A stretch of 64,000 bases of DNA from NCBI GenBank assembly GCA_025024175.1, contig QCXZ01000041.1, positions 11,403,786 through 11,467,785 of the forward strand, read 5' to 3'. This DNA comes from Rhyzopertha dominica (Eukaryota > Arthropoda > Insecta > Coleoptera > Bostrichidae). Both the position numbers and the translations under genes were made by a program. The first letter of the stretch is position 1, and each line of letters begins with the position of its first letter. Of this stretch, positions 1 through 12,250 are shown in pieces. The notes beneath the pieces were generated by a model. That model saw only the letters and a list, made by a program, of their open reading frames with translations. It made no database searches and was not told where the DNA came from.

Positions 1-2450
1 ATAGTAAATTCTATATAATCGATATATACAGGTTGGTTATCTGGCGTACTACCATTTACTAGAGCAGATAGCGTATTGAAAGTTGTATTAAATTTTGATG
101 ACTTGTATTAAAATGCAATAAAACCCCTTTCTATCTATTTAAAATTTTAAAGTTGACGTCAGTGGGCATCCTGTGTGTATAAACTATATTGTTAATTTGT
201 AAAGCAAAAGAAGTGAAAATGAGTTAGTATTAGCAATTTTTTGTTTTCTGTTCTAGAATTTATAAAACACGAATGCCANTACTTTTATAGCTGTTTTAGG
301 TAATTTTAAGTTTTCCTTATGCTGCTTTAGATAAAAGTATTGAAAAAACAAACTTTTTTTTTAACGAAAATCTTATTAAAAATTTAAGATACCAGTATTG
401 GAAAGTGATTAGTATTTTAAAAAAGTTAAGGAAAAAGAGCCACAAGAAACAGTACTGACGCAATCTTTTCAAGATCAAGATAATGATGGAACGTCCACAG
501 ATAATTTGCAGAGAATAAGACATTTGTTTTGCATTCGTACTAGTGTATCAGTTTGTTCGATTGTTTTACATTTCTATTGTTTAAAACTGAAATAGAATGG
601 GCTTGTATTTATAGTAATGTTATATTAATACGCACTTCTGAAGAGCTACAATACCCACATATTCCATTGAAACAACCAAACACATTAAACAAAATACTTA
701 AAATACTTGATTAAAGTAAGTTAATTATTTTAATTTAGATGAAAGTTAAATTCGAGAAACTAATTTATTTAGAGTAAGTATGCTAGAAGTACAGCGGGCA
801 TTTTTGATAAAAAATATGACCTGCAAACGAAAAAATTATTGTTGGGTTGAACATACATTAACAGCACTTTGCGTAATCAAATATCTTAATGTACATGTCT
901 TATAATACACTAGAGAAGCAGTTTACTAGATCTAAATAAATTTTAGAAAGCACTTAATTTTCTGTTTGTGTGCATCTATTTAGTCGGATAATATAAAAAA
1001 TGAATGCTTTGTTTAAAGGGTTTTATTCTTATAGCAAAGAAATATTTTTATGTGTGACCTACTTTGTTAAGGAGGTAGTTAAGTTTGAGTTAAAATTAAT
1101 ATGACAAAGATTAAATATTTAAGTAATTTTATTTCGAAGTGCTCTTTTTTAGCTGCGCTTCTCCAAAGGGCAATTGGCAACGCAGATCGCTGTACTTACA
1201 CCCTACCAATCTAAGTGGTAACAAAGCTGAAAGTTTTAAATGCTTTTCAGAATTTAAAGTAGTTTTATTTCAGTTATTACATAGTGTGTTTAAATTATAT
1301 TGCAGTTGTGGGCAATAATATTATTGTTACTGCGCATTCTAGGCTCAAAAACAGCACGAATGTTCTTAATTGTACCTTCCAGTTGAAACGAGCCATATCG
1401 TATAATTCTGTAATTGTTATGTTCTAGGAAAAATCCTGAAACACGACAACTTCTATTTCTAGAAGGACACTATTTGATGGTAATATAGGGTTATCAGATT
1501 TTTTAGAATTTAATCTGAAGGCGCAGAAAAAAGCGTCATTGAGGTATACTCAAAATAGATTAGTTTAATTTGTTCTGCCAACATTTTCAACATAATCGTA
1601 TTTGCGATACTTACCATATTAAATTTTTTAAATAAATAAAATTTATTGTTTGTTATAATTATTGCGTATCTAGTCTATAGTTTATGAATGCAAATCAATA
1701 GACTCCTAATGCTTATATTTTATTTAGGGATACGGTAACGAAGTAAAGGTATGGATACCTGCCATTCGTTTTGTATCGATACTACTAAGTATCGATATCT
1801 GCTAACGACCAGTTAATGAATAATGTCAAAAAGATGATCCTTTGTTCTATATATAATAGTATTTCCTAAACTAGATGTATTCCTTGGTAACACTGATGTA
1901 TAATAGGTAATTACGTTATTTATGAAATAGTAGACATCAGCGCTATTAGTTGGAAGTACTATTAAATTAAAACACTTTCAGGTACCAGTAATTAAAATAA
2001 AAACCTCAACCTATGCAGATCGTTTTCAGGCGTTAAAATATCATATATTGGGTAGCGGTTTTCTTTTCTTACTAAACTGCTGTAATAACTGATAGAGATA
2101 AGATCCCACACTGAAGTATCACCAAAGTATCTGTAAAAAGGCATCGATGCTAAAAATACTTGTAATCGAATCAAAAGTATTGATACTGGATTAGTATTGG
2201 TATCGTTCTTATCCATAGACATACATGAACAAAACAGCTTTACATATAAATATACCCAGCTTTTTTAAGATTTTTGAACTTGGGGATTTTCCGGGGACGT
2301 ATTGTTTGTTCTTTTTATATCTGAAATGACCTAGTGTGTATATTGTATGGTCATATAACAAATATTTGTGAAAAATCATATTTAAAATAAGCGATAAAAG
2401 GCGTTAGCAAAGGAGGTTTTGCAGTAGTCAATATAGGTTTTTAGTAATTA
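1..2450. other. Intergenic AT-rich DNA, no gene seen
   Basis: No open frame here resembles a known protein on either strand, and I see no RNA gene. The only ordered feature is a short inverted repeat at 1774-1797, in which TATCGATAC and GTATCGATA flank a 6-base spacer. It contains two copies of the ATCGAT core that insect DREF-type factors bind, but no gene follows it. Confidence 0.6.
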
Positions 2451-2459
2451 AATTTCTTT

Positions 2460-3115
2460 ATTTATTAAATAAATCTTTCCCATCAAAATAAATGTTGTAA
2501 CTGATGGCCTCCCGCAGTATGGAAGTAACCTAGTCTACAACAAAAAAAAAACGACTCTGGCTTTCAGCTTCCCATATTTCTTAGTTTTTCTTTGTGCATC
2601 TGAATTTTGAATTACTCCAGAGAAAAAATGCAATGGACTTAAATCAGGTGACCTAGTAAGTCATTCAATAGTTCCTCGACGTCCTATTCACCGACAGGAA
2701 TATTTTATCCAGATACACGAGAAGATGTGTGGTCTTGAAAACCAGACATTGCAGTTTGTTATTTATCGTCGATTGTTATTGGGAAATTAATGTACAGTGT
2801 TAGATTTGTTTATGAAGTATGGACCTTTTTTATAATGTGCTCTCCAATAGTACCTACCCACATATTCCAAATATATTCCATTCTCCAGTAAGGATTTTCG
2901 CTACACTAGTGGTGCCAGCTATGTCTGTTTACAAATCCGTTTAGGTAAAAAAGGGTTTCGTAAAAAATAAATGCTGTTTGTAAAATTGGTCATCATCATC
3001 GCACAAAACTTCACTCTTCCGTCAGAATCATCTTCATTTAGCACTTCTTTAACTACACATCATCATGTTATTTATATTGTATAAACTTTTTTCAAGCTTT
3101 CTTCATCCATATAAA
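2460..3115 (-). pseudogene. Decayed mariner-superfamily transposase
   Basis: Minus-strand translation in shifting frames gives recognisable blocks of a mariner-type DDE transposase. Near 2910-2950 there is a piece like NGFVNRHSWHH, which in relatives follows the first catalytic aspartate. At about 2850 a block like GEHIIKK matches the usual GxxIxGP stretch. At about 2610-2680 IGRRGTIE and LTRSPDLSPLHFF match the conserved block with the third catalytic aspartate. The frame is broken by several stops and frameshifts, and the C-terminal tail runs on to about 2460. The N-terminal helix-turn-helix region (beyond about 3120) is not recognisable. No terminal repeats were found. The family assignment rests on the order and spacing of these blocks. 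It is clearly dead. Confidence 0.65.
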
Positions 3116-3768
3116 TGTATTTGATACGAAATATGATGATTGAATAAGCTTTTCATATGGATAGCTTATTTTGGCTTTCATTTATGATGTAGGTATAAAA
3201 TATTGGCACAAGGGATGTGGTATGCACCTAAAAAAGATGAATTACGTATGCTAAAAAGTTAAAGTTGTATTTCGGTATTTCTTGAAGTATGACAAAGAAG
3301 CACAGTCTGCTATATTGTTATAATTAACAATAATTTGTTTTTGGAAGAAGTCATATGAGTTATTACAGTACAAGTAGCAGCATTGAAATTGAGACCAAGG
3401 TTTCCAAAAGCAAAATGTGCATTTTGCGAAATCTACTATTAGGGACACAGCGTGGGTAACACAGGAGACAGAGCTGCTTTGTTTATTTCTGAACACGCAA
3501 ATCAATTGTTTCCACGCTGTTAATTGTCTTTAACACCCAGTTTTTGTATGCTGCTGATAAGTAGGTAATGCATGGTCTTGTTGTGAGACCCTGAATTTGT
3601 TTACATTTGTCTATATAAAAATACATACATTTCTTTAGAAAAAAGGAAAATCTAGACCTACAAGGGTCATGTCATAATTCCTGCACAGAAAGCTGGCGCT
3701 GAACTGGCGATGGTGAAAAACGAAGTGCTGTCAAATTATAAAAGTCTATCATTGGGACATCACTTAGC

Positions 3769-3797
3769 TATATATAGAGTGCGGGTCGTTCACTCAG
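3769..3797 (+). promoter_or_regulatory. Possible TATA box and initiator upstream of a mariner remnant
   Basis: TATATATA at 3769-3776 is followed by ACTCAGTTT, whose A lies at 3796. This resembles an arthropod TATA plus TCAGT initiator, although the spacing (27 bases) is slightly short. It lies about 130 bases before the first recognisable transposase codons, so it may be the old element's promoter. Chance occurrence in AT-rich DNA cannot be excluded. Confidence 0.25.
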
Positions 3798-3929
3798 TTT
3801 ATGTGTATAAACTTCCCAAATCGGGTAGTTTGATGCAATGAAACGTGTTACTGTGCGTATATCAAAATTCAAACACTGACACTGCGCGAAAAAAACGGTT
3901 GTCTACTTTCACGGTGCATTACAAGACGG

Positions 3930-4540
3930 TTGCCAGGTCATGTGTGGATAGTTCAACAGCAACTTGGTGGAGTAAGCGTTCCAGAACGTTGGACTAGTGT
4001 TAAAGACGACCACAGAAGTTGGAGACCTCAAACTGCTGCTGACAACACTTTTGATGCTATTGTGGCTACAATAATGGAAGAAGACCGCATGGACAAACAT
4101 GCAATAGACAAATACCAAAAGACAAATGTATTTGCCTTCTTTGTAGAAAATTTAAATCCATGATTCCAAAGGTGTAGAGGAGATATGAAAGACGTAAGCG
4201 GCGTAATCCTCTTGCACGTTAACGCTTGATCGCATAAACCAGTGTTAGTCAAAGGAGTTTGCATGAACTGCTGTGAAGGTCTCCCACATCCCCCGTGCAG
4301 CCCAGACATGAGTCCTCCAGATTTCGTTCGTTTCCTCCGGAAAGGAGAATTTCGTGAAGTCCGATTTATTGACATTGAAGGATAAAAGCCCTGCAATAGC
4401 ATATGTGTTCCAACTGCTGAAACATCTTGATAAAAATGGCGTATTTAATGGCATTACATTATTGCCGAAGCGATGACAACGTGTTCTGGGTATGCAAGGG
4501 GATTATATTGAACAATTTTTAAAAATGGGTTAATTTATTC
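3930..4540 (+). pseudogene. Internally deleted mariner transposase
   Basis: The N-terminal part reads WTSVKDDHRSWRPQTAADN followed by IVATIMEEDR, the typical second helix-turn-helix approach of mariner transposases (canonical form: SVxDDxRSGRP, then a long helix ending in EDRR). The frame then jumps to GVILLHVNA at about 4199, the block that normally reads LLHDNA and holds the second catalytic aspartate, here valine. Next come LPHPPCSPDMSPPDF (third catalytic aspartate region, about 4280-4325) and, in another frame, HLDKNGVFNGIT and QRVLGMQGDYIEQF (about 4430-4510), the usual C-terminus. The part with the first aspartate is deleted, so about half of a roughly 340-residue protein remains. It is inactive. 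Its neighbours are other transposon remnants. Confidence 0.75.
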
Positions 4541-4544
4541 TAGT

Positions 4545-5645
4545 AAATTTGTTTTTTTTTAAAGTGTAACAGTCTATCATACTTATTTTATAGTATTAGT
4601 ACCAGTGCCTACAAAGGAGAAAAAGTGACGTACATACAAGGTGTCCAACGAAAACCTTCAGTTTGATTTATTACGGTAAATAAAACTTAGAAGACTTTGA
4701 GTTGTAGAAATAGCTCCTCAAAATTTTCTGATGTCTCGCTATTTCGCCAGTAATATAATTTAGAACTTGTTTTTTGTTTTGCATTAGTCCTTAATTCTAT
4801 CTAACCTGTAAGTTTTCTTATCTGAAATCACATTACTACTGTTCAAATGCATTCTATGAATAGGGTAACTGAAAAGTAGCGGAGTATACACAACGCGCTC
4901 CAGTTTTAGCATTCACCGTACGGAAAAAGTCTTCAATTTTATTAAAAAAGAAATTGCGCATCTCCTACTGGCAGTTGTTTTGCACCTATTAGAAATGCGT
5001 AATTGAGCAAATAGCCTTCCTTGACGCTACATGATGTATCTACATCGCCAGGCAGCTCTCACGTTAATGGCTTTGAAGCGCCGTTACACATTCGCCGACA
5101 TCGAAAGCAGCGGAATTCTTGGATAAGTAATAAAAATGTTCCTTCAGTTTCCTACATACTGGCTGTAAATCATCGCACTGCTGCGTGAATTATGTGGAAA
5201 TGCGGGAAGAAAGTACGAAGGTGTTGGACTGAGAGGAGGTATGTCTTCCTTGGTCAGTTTATGGTGCCATATTTTTTGGCTAATTGTTGCTGTCAAGTGT
5301 GAGGAGATGACTTGTTAGCAAGGTGAAATAAATGTGGGCAACGAAAAGTTGGTGTGAAAATAATTTGGGGAGTAAGAGAAATCTGCACATTCAGCAATTA
5401 ATAAATACAAGTTTATAGTATGAATGAAAAGAATGAGCAAGAAAGTTATAGAACGTCATCAGCAAATGAATCTGACTTTATCGAAAAAGTAACATCCTTT
5501 ACTTAAAGACGTTCTACTTGTATAAGTATTCGTATTATTTCAATCTAGGTATGTTGCTGGAAAGAACAAGATGCGTTACGACATAATCTGAGTACTTGTG
5601 GTACATTTCTTCCCTTTCGCTTTTACCTATATGAAGAAAAAAAAA
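4545..5645. other. Repeat-derived intergenic DNA
   Basis: No gene is recognisable. The sequence from 4636 (ACAAGGTGTCCAACGAAAAC) looks like the outer end of a Tc1/mariner-type element, since its ACAAGGTGTCC start resembles common termini, but I could not find the matching opposite end. No coding blocks were identified on either strand. Confidence 0.4.
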
Positions 5646-5649
5646 ATAA

Positions 5650-6620
5650 CGGAAAAGTAGCTACCATGTGTGGGTATTTGGTTGCTGAAGAATTAAGCGG
5701 CAAGAAATTTAAAAGTATTACCGAGGCGAAAGACGAAGTACTGCGTGTAAATAGGATAAATAAAAGAATAGAGAAGTACGCTGCGAATATCAGACATACA
5801 AATCTATATTTTAAAAAAATAAATGAATACATCTACAAGACTTGCAGCAAAAGATGCATTAGGCTTACACCAGATTCAGGTGCAAACAAACAACCAATAC
5901 GAAAATAATAAACTATATTTGAAGGTCATGCAAACGCTAAAAGATGCCCCCAAAACGAATGCACCATGCATAATCATTGAGCGTAAACCATCCAGACTGT
6001 AAGAAGTCATGCGCAGTTTTTATGAAATAATTAAATTAATCATAATACCTGCAGGAAATGCAATTACATTTACAAAGGAGAGTAGAAATGTCACTATATT
6101 AATCAAATGCGAATGCGATAGAAGTTAGAAGATAACTGAGAGTTTCGTATGAAATAATGGAACAAAAACAACCTTCTGTAAGGATATATGATATTCAATG
6201 GTTAGATCATGATGAAAACACTGTAGAAGCAATCTACGTTAAAACGATTTTCTAGGTAAACGTGACTATTTCAAGGTGAAATTGGTTAAAAATAAAGGAG
6301 ACTCCTAATTTTTGATTCAGCAATGTAATAAAAGAAGCTACCAACCAATAAAAAACTAATATTGGATAGACGTTTTGTACAAGTTAACCTGTACCTACAT
6401 TGGCAGATGCTATAAATGTGGAGATTTCAACCACATATAAAAATACTGTAATAAAGCTCTAAAATATTTAAATTGTGGAGGTACAAAAAAGGAATTGTTT
6501 AGAAAAATACGAAATTATATCAGATTCCTAATTCGAATAAAAAAAAACAATCAGCAGAAAAAGTTGGTACTAAGTAGCAATAAAAAATTATTACGTGTCT
6601 ATTTTAATTTGGCGGTCAAA
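5650..6620 (+). pseudogene. Decayed LINE ORF1 (gag-like) with zinc knuckle
   Basis: A lysine-rich open frame begins MCGYLVAEELSGKKFKSI (5666-5908) and runs into stops. Further on, at about 6405-6470, the translation RCYKCGDFNHI, a stop, then KYCNKALKYLNCGG matches a CCHC zinc knuckle followed by the start of a second, as in nucleic-acid-binding ORF1 proteins of insect non-LTR retrotransposons. ORF1 normally binds element RNA in the cytoplasmic particle. The intervening sequence keeps lysine-rich coding flavour, for example RPSVRIYDIQWLDHDE, but in changing frames. The zinc knuckle is the only strong evidence. A gag of another retroelement class is possible. Confidence 0.5.
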
Positions 6621-6790
6621 AGCTAATAGATCCTTTACAACATATTGGCATAAGAAGAATCCCACTAAAGCTATTCGAGAGCTATTTGAGTATCAGTATC
6701 AACTTAACCGTAGATGTAGACCTTATCTTAAAATTGGTTATTGCAAGAGCTCACGAAAGTAAAAAGGATATATTATATATAATAAATTTC
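6610..6790 (+). pseudogene. LINE reverse-transcriptase fragment
   Basis: A continuous frame reads LQHIGIRRIPLKLFESYLSI. It matches the reverse-transcriptase stretch between the first catalytic aspartate block and the conserved SGVPQGS motif of jockey/CR1-like LINEs (typically LxHYGIRGxPLxLFxSYLxxR). It follows the zinc-knuckle ORF1 remnant on the same strand, so both could come from one element after a large internal deletion. No other reverse-transcriptase block is left here. Confidence 0.5.
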
Positions 6791-6954
6791 CTTTTTTACC
6801 CATTGGGTGTAAAAGTATACAGTGTCTCTCGCTGATTTATTGTACTATACGATACAGTCGTTCCAATTTACTCATAACTTATTTATGTCATGAGTTTAAA
6901 TGAATAAATCCAAGAATATTATAAATTAAGATTTATTAAGTAACTAGGCAGTAG

Positions 6955-7345
6955 TGGTTTCGGGAAAAAACGTAACCTTTGATTCTACCCCATAAATAAA
7001 ACTCAAGCACTGCGAGATCTGGCGATCTGACTGGGCACGGGATCACCTACTTATCCATGGATTTGGAAAATGCTGTTCCAGAAGTGCACAAACATGTTGT
7101 GAATAATGAGCTGGTCAACCATCATAATGGAACCACAGTCAGCTCTAGTTTATAGAGATATATCTCCTAGCGTCTATTACGAAACCTAAATACCTATAAT
7201 CATTTAGAAGTTTATCATATATAAAAGGTTCAAGAATGCTATCTTCTAATATGCCAAGCTAAACATTCGCACTCCACTTATGTTGGTTATCTATTTCTTG
7301 CAACCATTGAGAATTGTTTTAAGAGCAGTAGCAAAGGTGGTTTCA
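6955..7345 (-). pseudogene. Decayed mariner-superfamily transposase
   Basis: On the minus strand, about 7315 down to 7240, one frame gives LQEIDNQHKWSANV, a stop, then LGILEDSILEPF. This matches the transposase stretch that in relatives reads WxxxVDxQxxWSVNVWxGIIxDxxIGPxF. At about 7075-6985 it continues with a frame reading VIPCPVRSPDLAVLEFYLWG, the block with the third catalytic aspartate followed by the FLWG-type motif. The middle part with the second aspartate is unrecognisable. There are several stops and frameshifts. The lineage is similar to the remnants at 2.5-3.1 kb and 59 kb. No ends were identified. Confidence 0.65.
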
Positions 7346-7349
7346 TTCG

Positions 7350-10300
7350 GTACAAAAATTTTTAAATATGAACGATTAGTCCTGCTGCATACAATCCAGC
7401 CACCATTGACTATATTGTACTCGCATTATATGCAAGGTACATATGTATGTATACATCTGTATGTGTTTCTGTGGTATTTTTTGAACGCTCCAAGTAGACA
7501 ATAACCCTTCTTGACATATCCCTTAGCGTTGACCATTAGCAGTCAACCATTTTGTGTAAAGTACATGTGTCGATGTACAATAAAGGCTGTAATAACAATT
7601 TGCTCTGGGGAAGCAGCCAACAAAGAGCCGCGAATCTGGTAGGCGAAAAAGTATTTTAATCGGGTCCATAATCCCAAAAATTAAGTTACGATTACCACGA
7701 TGAGAAGATAAATGATTTTAATTCAAGGTGTTTTCTTTCAAACTCTGAAATTCTTTAATTCCCTTTTTATTAAAATTTTTTGTGATACGTTTATACGTAC
7801 TAGGTTTTACAATCAACTGGAACTCCATTATTTTCTCCGGATTGTTACATTTCCAAAGAATGTTCTTTGCATACGTCTCTGAGAATACTTGTACTTACAA
7901 GATAAATCTGCGGGCACGTAATGCCAATATTTGGATTTAATTACAAAATTCACTTACTCCTTTTTACTATTTAAACAATACCGCCGTCGTTTAATGACTT
8001 GATGTAGAAACAATGCAGAAGCAGCATAATACTGCAATTAGGTTGGGCGTGCGGTGATGGTATAATCACCAAGTAAAAGCAGATGATATCTATATTTTCA
8101 TCGAAAATGAACGAGAAAGTATAACGTCTCGCCTATCTGATTTAAATTTTACGTAATAGGATGTTCGTGCAATAAAACTAGACTAGGAAACAGCCGATAA
8201 ATGAAAACCATAAAGAGGGAATAAAATTTATGTAGCTGCAAACTATTTTAGAGACTTCGAACAGGGACCTTGCCTTTTCTTTTACTTACAATAATAATTT
8301 TATGTATAGTTGTCGATTGATGTAGGTCAGTAGTTTTAGTAAGCATAAAATTCAGCACAGATGTCTTTAAAGTACCTAATAATGGCCAAATAAATGTATT
8401 TCTTCCATAGCCACTAAAAATGCAAAAAGATTGTTCTATACAAGGTTTTGTTCATATACATATATATTAAAGAAGAAGAGCTTATTCTCGGTACTGTATG
8501 TATTTTTATTAAATTAAATGAAAATGCAACACTTTTACATGTTATATAGTGTTGTACATTAATATGTAGTAAATGAGTCACTGTTTGCTGCACATCTCAG
8601 TCAAAACAAGCAATAATGTGCAATAATGTGCTTACACTAGCTTCGTAGAGCGAATGACAATAGCGTGCGTAGACAGTATCATTATTTTGCGAATCGCAGT
8701 ATAACACAGTGCAACCGAAAATATGCTGAAAGATGGCAGACTTCCGGTTATACCCGGAACGCACAGGTCAGTTTGGCCTTCCCTGTACCTAATTAGATTT
8801 TTTATTGGCTTTAGAAGCAAGTATAAAAGTATACCCAAAAAATTAATTAGTCAATTCAGACTGCAGGGAACAATAAGCGGTTCGGAGCAAAATCGACGAC
8901 ATTAAGTTGCTGCTAGTATTTTTGATTGTTGTGGAGGGCATTTATTCAGTTTCGTTCATAATCAAAATCTAAAATGTTGCTGATATTAATTAATTATTTA
9001 CTAATACTGTTCTAATATCTTCAGCAGCAGTATGTTGTTGCCCCTGCAAGACAGTTTTTTAAGCATTAATTTCTAAAGTATAAGTTCTTACACCTTTAGG
9101 ATCTGCGGAAATTTGCTGATTATAACGTCTGCATGGTGGCATACTTCGATTATAATACACTCAACAAGTAAACAAGATACGCCGTTTTCTCTTTCGTTGT
9201 TGTCAACCACTGAAATGTCGAGTGCAATGAAATTTATAAAATACAACAAAAATACAAAAAGTTTAGATAAATACTTTAGGGAGTTTCAGAAAAAGCTATT
9301 TTGATCATTACCGTCAATGATTTATTCTTAAATGAAAAATATTTATTCTTAGATCGCATCATGGATAGAACTTACATCAAAATAATCTATAACCTTTGGT
9401 CAACTAACTCGATATGTCTGCCTGAGGAACCCCAACATTTACCCGAAATCTTATAAATTGTTTGTTGCAACATAAAAATTTAGTACCTATGAAATTATAC
9501 TGATCTTGTGTCAATGCCATGCTGATGAAGTAAGTTTTTACCAGATAAGATATACAGTATAATTTTGAAATGACTGCTTCAACAGGACCCCGAACATGAC
9601 GTTTTTCTGTTCATCAAGGGAATGAATTTTACATCAGAGTTGAGTCTCTCATATAAATTATTCCTCCGCAAAATATGATGATTTTATGCTAGTTCATTTA
9701 AATTTCATGTTATTTATTAAGTATCTTGTTGATTATGAAAGAGCAATAAAAACCGTCTTCAGGATACATCTTTAAGAGATGCTAACGCCCTTATATGCAA
9801 AACACCTTAAAATATGTTTATTAGAGAATTTTTAGCATTAATTTTAGTTAAAGTTTGGGCATTCAGTACATCTTCTGTATAAAAAGTCAGTTTATAATAT
9901 CTACAGTTCTTGCGATGACTTCAGCGAACAAATTGACTTGTTGATAATAAATGTACCGCATTCTAATTGCAATGTGCCCCTGGGTACTCTCAAAAATTCC
10001 AGCTCCACCTATTCAACTCGCCGTACCATCACTTTGCATTCGTATTCATTAAAGTGACTTTACCATCTTAAATTACACGTTGTTTGATTGCTTTCACTTT
10101 TGATACACTTCTTAAACGGTCCTAGGAATCGAGTGGCGTTATTTCAACGTATAGAACTTGGAAAGGACGAGAGTGAACGCAAGAAATGTACTGGACATGT
10201 GTCAGCTCATCATTCTGTTGGAACATCAACCTGATATGTGAGTGGAAGAGACGATTGGTGAGGGTTGGTCACTGGACGCGTCACTGTGAAAGGGAATTAC

Positions 10301-10530
10301 GTTCTTTGCGTTACTATCTAGATGTAATTTAATTATTGCGAATATTCGTAGTTTATAAAAGACAGCGAAAATCCGCACTTAGTTAATAAACTAGTTCGCA
10401 CATAGAAAAATAATTAGAATGGGGTCCTAGCCCATATTTTTTTTATTGAAGAATATGAATCTAAGTAAAAAGATATTAGACCCGTGCTTTTTTAATTCAC
10501 TCAGTTAAGACTTAAAAATAGCAACGTTTG
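7350..10530. other. Intergenic DNA, no supported gene
   Basis: I see no coding similarity on either strand. A TATAAAAG at 8822-8829, with TCAAT and TCAGAC initiator-like words 30-36 bases further on, looks promoter-like, but no plausible exon follows. The first few hundred bases may contain the N-terminal remains of the neighbouring mariner copy, too decayed to read. Confidence 0.5.
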
Positions 10531-10753
10531 AAATTTAGAACTGTGACGTCATAAGCCCCGGGTGATCGTGGTTGTTTCTGACTGTTTGATGTTGCCTGCA
10601 GCGTGCCGATCGGTATAGTATTCCAGAATTGTCTGCTTGTGTCAACAATTGTCTATTGTCAACATTATTCTGACCTTAAAAATAACGTACGCATTTACTG
10701 TCCAGATTACTGGTTATTTTTATTAGTTTAACGTTTATATTTCTCGGTTTAGA

Positions 10754-11041
10754 ATGGCTTATGAAAAGAAGTGTTTTGTAACAGCTTGTTCAAATAGCAG
10801 TATTAGTGTTCCAAAAAATTGTAGAAACCCAATGAAGAATCAAGGCGAAACCCAAGATACGAGTACGCGAAAACTATGGTGTAAAGTTGTAGGCGTACCA
10901 GTAACAGCAATATGTATATCAAATCAATACCTATCTTTGTGGCATCGTGGCTTAAATATTCTGTTACTAGCTCGTTTGGAGTTGAAGGAAAGAGTTGAAA
11001 TCGACTACGGAAAAGTTGGACAATTCTTAGAAACATGCTAG
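10754..11041 (+). pseudogene. THAP-domain-like fragment
   Basis: The open frame of 95 codons starts MAYEKKCFVTACSNSSISVP, and at about residues 37-46 has RKLWCKVVG. Insect THAP domains share a CxxxC-type zinc pair near the N-terminus, a VPKN-like stretch and a (W)CKxVGR-like helix before a second cysteine/histidine pair (CxxHF). The first half fits. The second half does not keep the frame: the later CxxHF pair is missing, and an out-of-frame reading after codon 55 is equally plausible. THAP domains bind DNA and occur in P-element-type transposases and in host regulators. A CRE-like TGACGTCA lies about 210 bases upstream. I judge it a broken transposon-derived fragment rather than a working gene. 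It resembles the copy at 39.8-40.2 kb. Confidence 0.4.
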
Positions 11042-11689
11042 CCCGAACGTCACTGCATTTTGCGTTTCTCCATTATAAATATCAATAGTTGAATGATAAG
11101 TGTCGTCTTTCCTAGCAACAGGATTATCCGCACCTAAGATATGCATTAAAATAACACTGGAATGTTAAAGACCAAATTACAATGCGGTTTACTAAATGGC
11201 TACATACTGAATAAAAAGTGCTTTTCACTATTTGAAACCACATATAATAATATCGTGTGAAAATGAAATGCACTACCAGTCTCAATTGGAACCTTGAAGC
11301 ACTCCATACATTACATTATGTTGCGATGTTGCGTTTCACATGGTGTTACATTTTCTTTGTAGTATACACATACAGATACATCCATCAATTCGGAGCTTAT
11401 AAATAGGACCTCAAGGCAAACACTGTCAAAATTTGTTGAGAATACGTATGTTATTTTAACCATTCTTCTTGGATCACATATTGAAATTTTTACAAGCAAT
11501 TGCACAACACTTAATATTGCAATAAAACAAAAAAATGGCTTATCTCAAGTTTAAATTTCGGACCTGTAGTTATAAAGAAAAGTGGCAAAAATTAAGAAAA
11601 CTAAACATAAGTAAGTGCAATTCCGGCTAACCTATCGGATCGGATAATATTAATTCTGAATGTAGAGATAATTTTAGGATTGAATATGC

Positions 11690-12250
11690 TGGTAAATTGG
11701 TTATCTTAGATGTTATTAAAGGTAACAGACTCAAGTCATCCTTATCCCCAAAATCTAGTTACTTAAGACCAATAAACATATTACCCACGTTTTCCAAGAT
11801 TTTGCAAAAAGTTATGGACCTATAAATTACAAGATACGTTGAGAATAATAAAACCCTTTCATGATACCATTAATCACAACATACTAGTTAATATGTATCT
11901 AGGCTTTGACAACAGCGCTTGCAAGTTACTGCAATCACTCTTGAGTGTCAGGTTCCAAAGTGTTGTTATTCAAAACAGAAAATCATCAGCTCTGCAAGTC
12001 TCGTCTGGTGTTCCACAAGGGAATATATCAGGTCTATTATTGTATACGCTGTATACCTGTGGATTTCACCTAGTTTTAAATTACTGTAATTACTGACACA
12101 TAGTTGTACTATTCTTTTCACATTCAGACCCATCAGATGTTAGTCATATAATTAATATTGATCTTAGTAGGCTTCTTGACATTTGAAAAAATCATATGCC
12201 TTAAATTAATGCAAATAAGTCTTCGCTAGTGTTAATTAAAAGTATTGTTC
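11690..12250 (+). pseudogene. Degenerate LINE reverse-transcriptase
   Basis: Translation in shifting frames gives, in order, LRPINILPTFSKILQKVMDL (about 11763-11823), the fingers region of LINE reverse transcriptases; then a piece like HDTINHNILVNM, where the catalytic FDTVDH-type block should be; then LLQSLLSVRFQSVVIQN and VSSGVPQGNISGLLLY (about 11995-12045), the conserved SGVPQGS motif. The YADD catalytic box expected near 12100 is destroyed, but downstream pieces such as SHIINIDLSRLLDI and INANKSS (to about 12230) keep the expected palm/thumb order. It belongs with jockey/CR1-like non-LTR elements. Stops and frameshifts make it non-functional. Confidence 0.7.

Noticed and set aside
1774..1797. 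TATCGATAC inverted repeat as a DREF-regulated promoter
   Set aside because: There is no gene on either side; the motif is short enough to occur by chance.
4028..4402. 124-codon minus-strand frame
   Set aside because: It is antisense to the mariner transposase remnant, whose plus-strand blocks are recognisable.
8822..8860. TATAAAAG plus initiator-like words as a gene promoter
   Set aside because: No exon with coding character or signal peptide follows within a kilobase.
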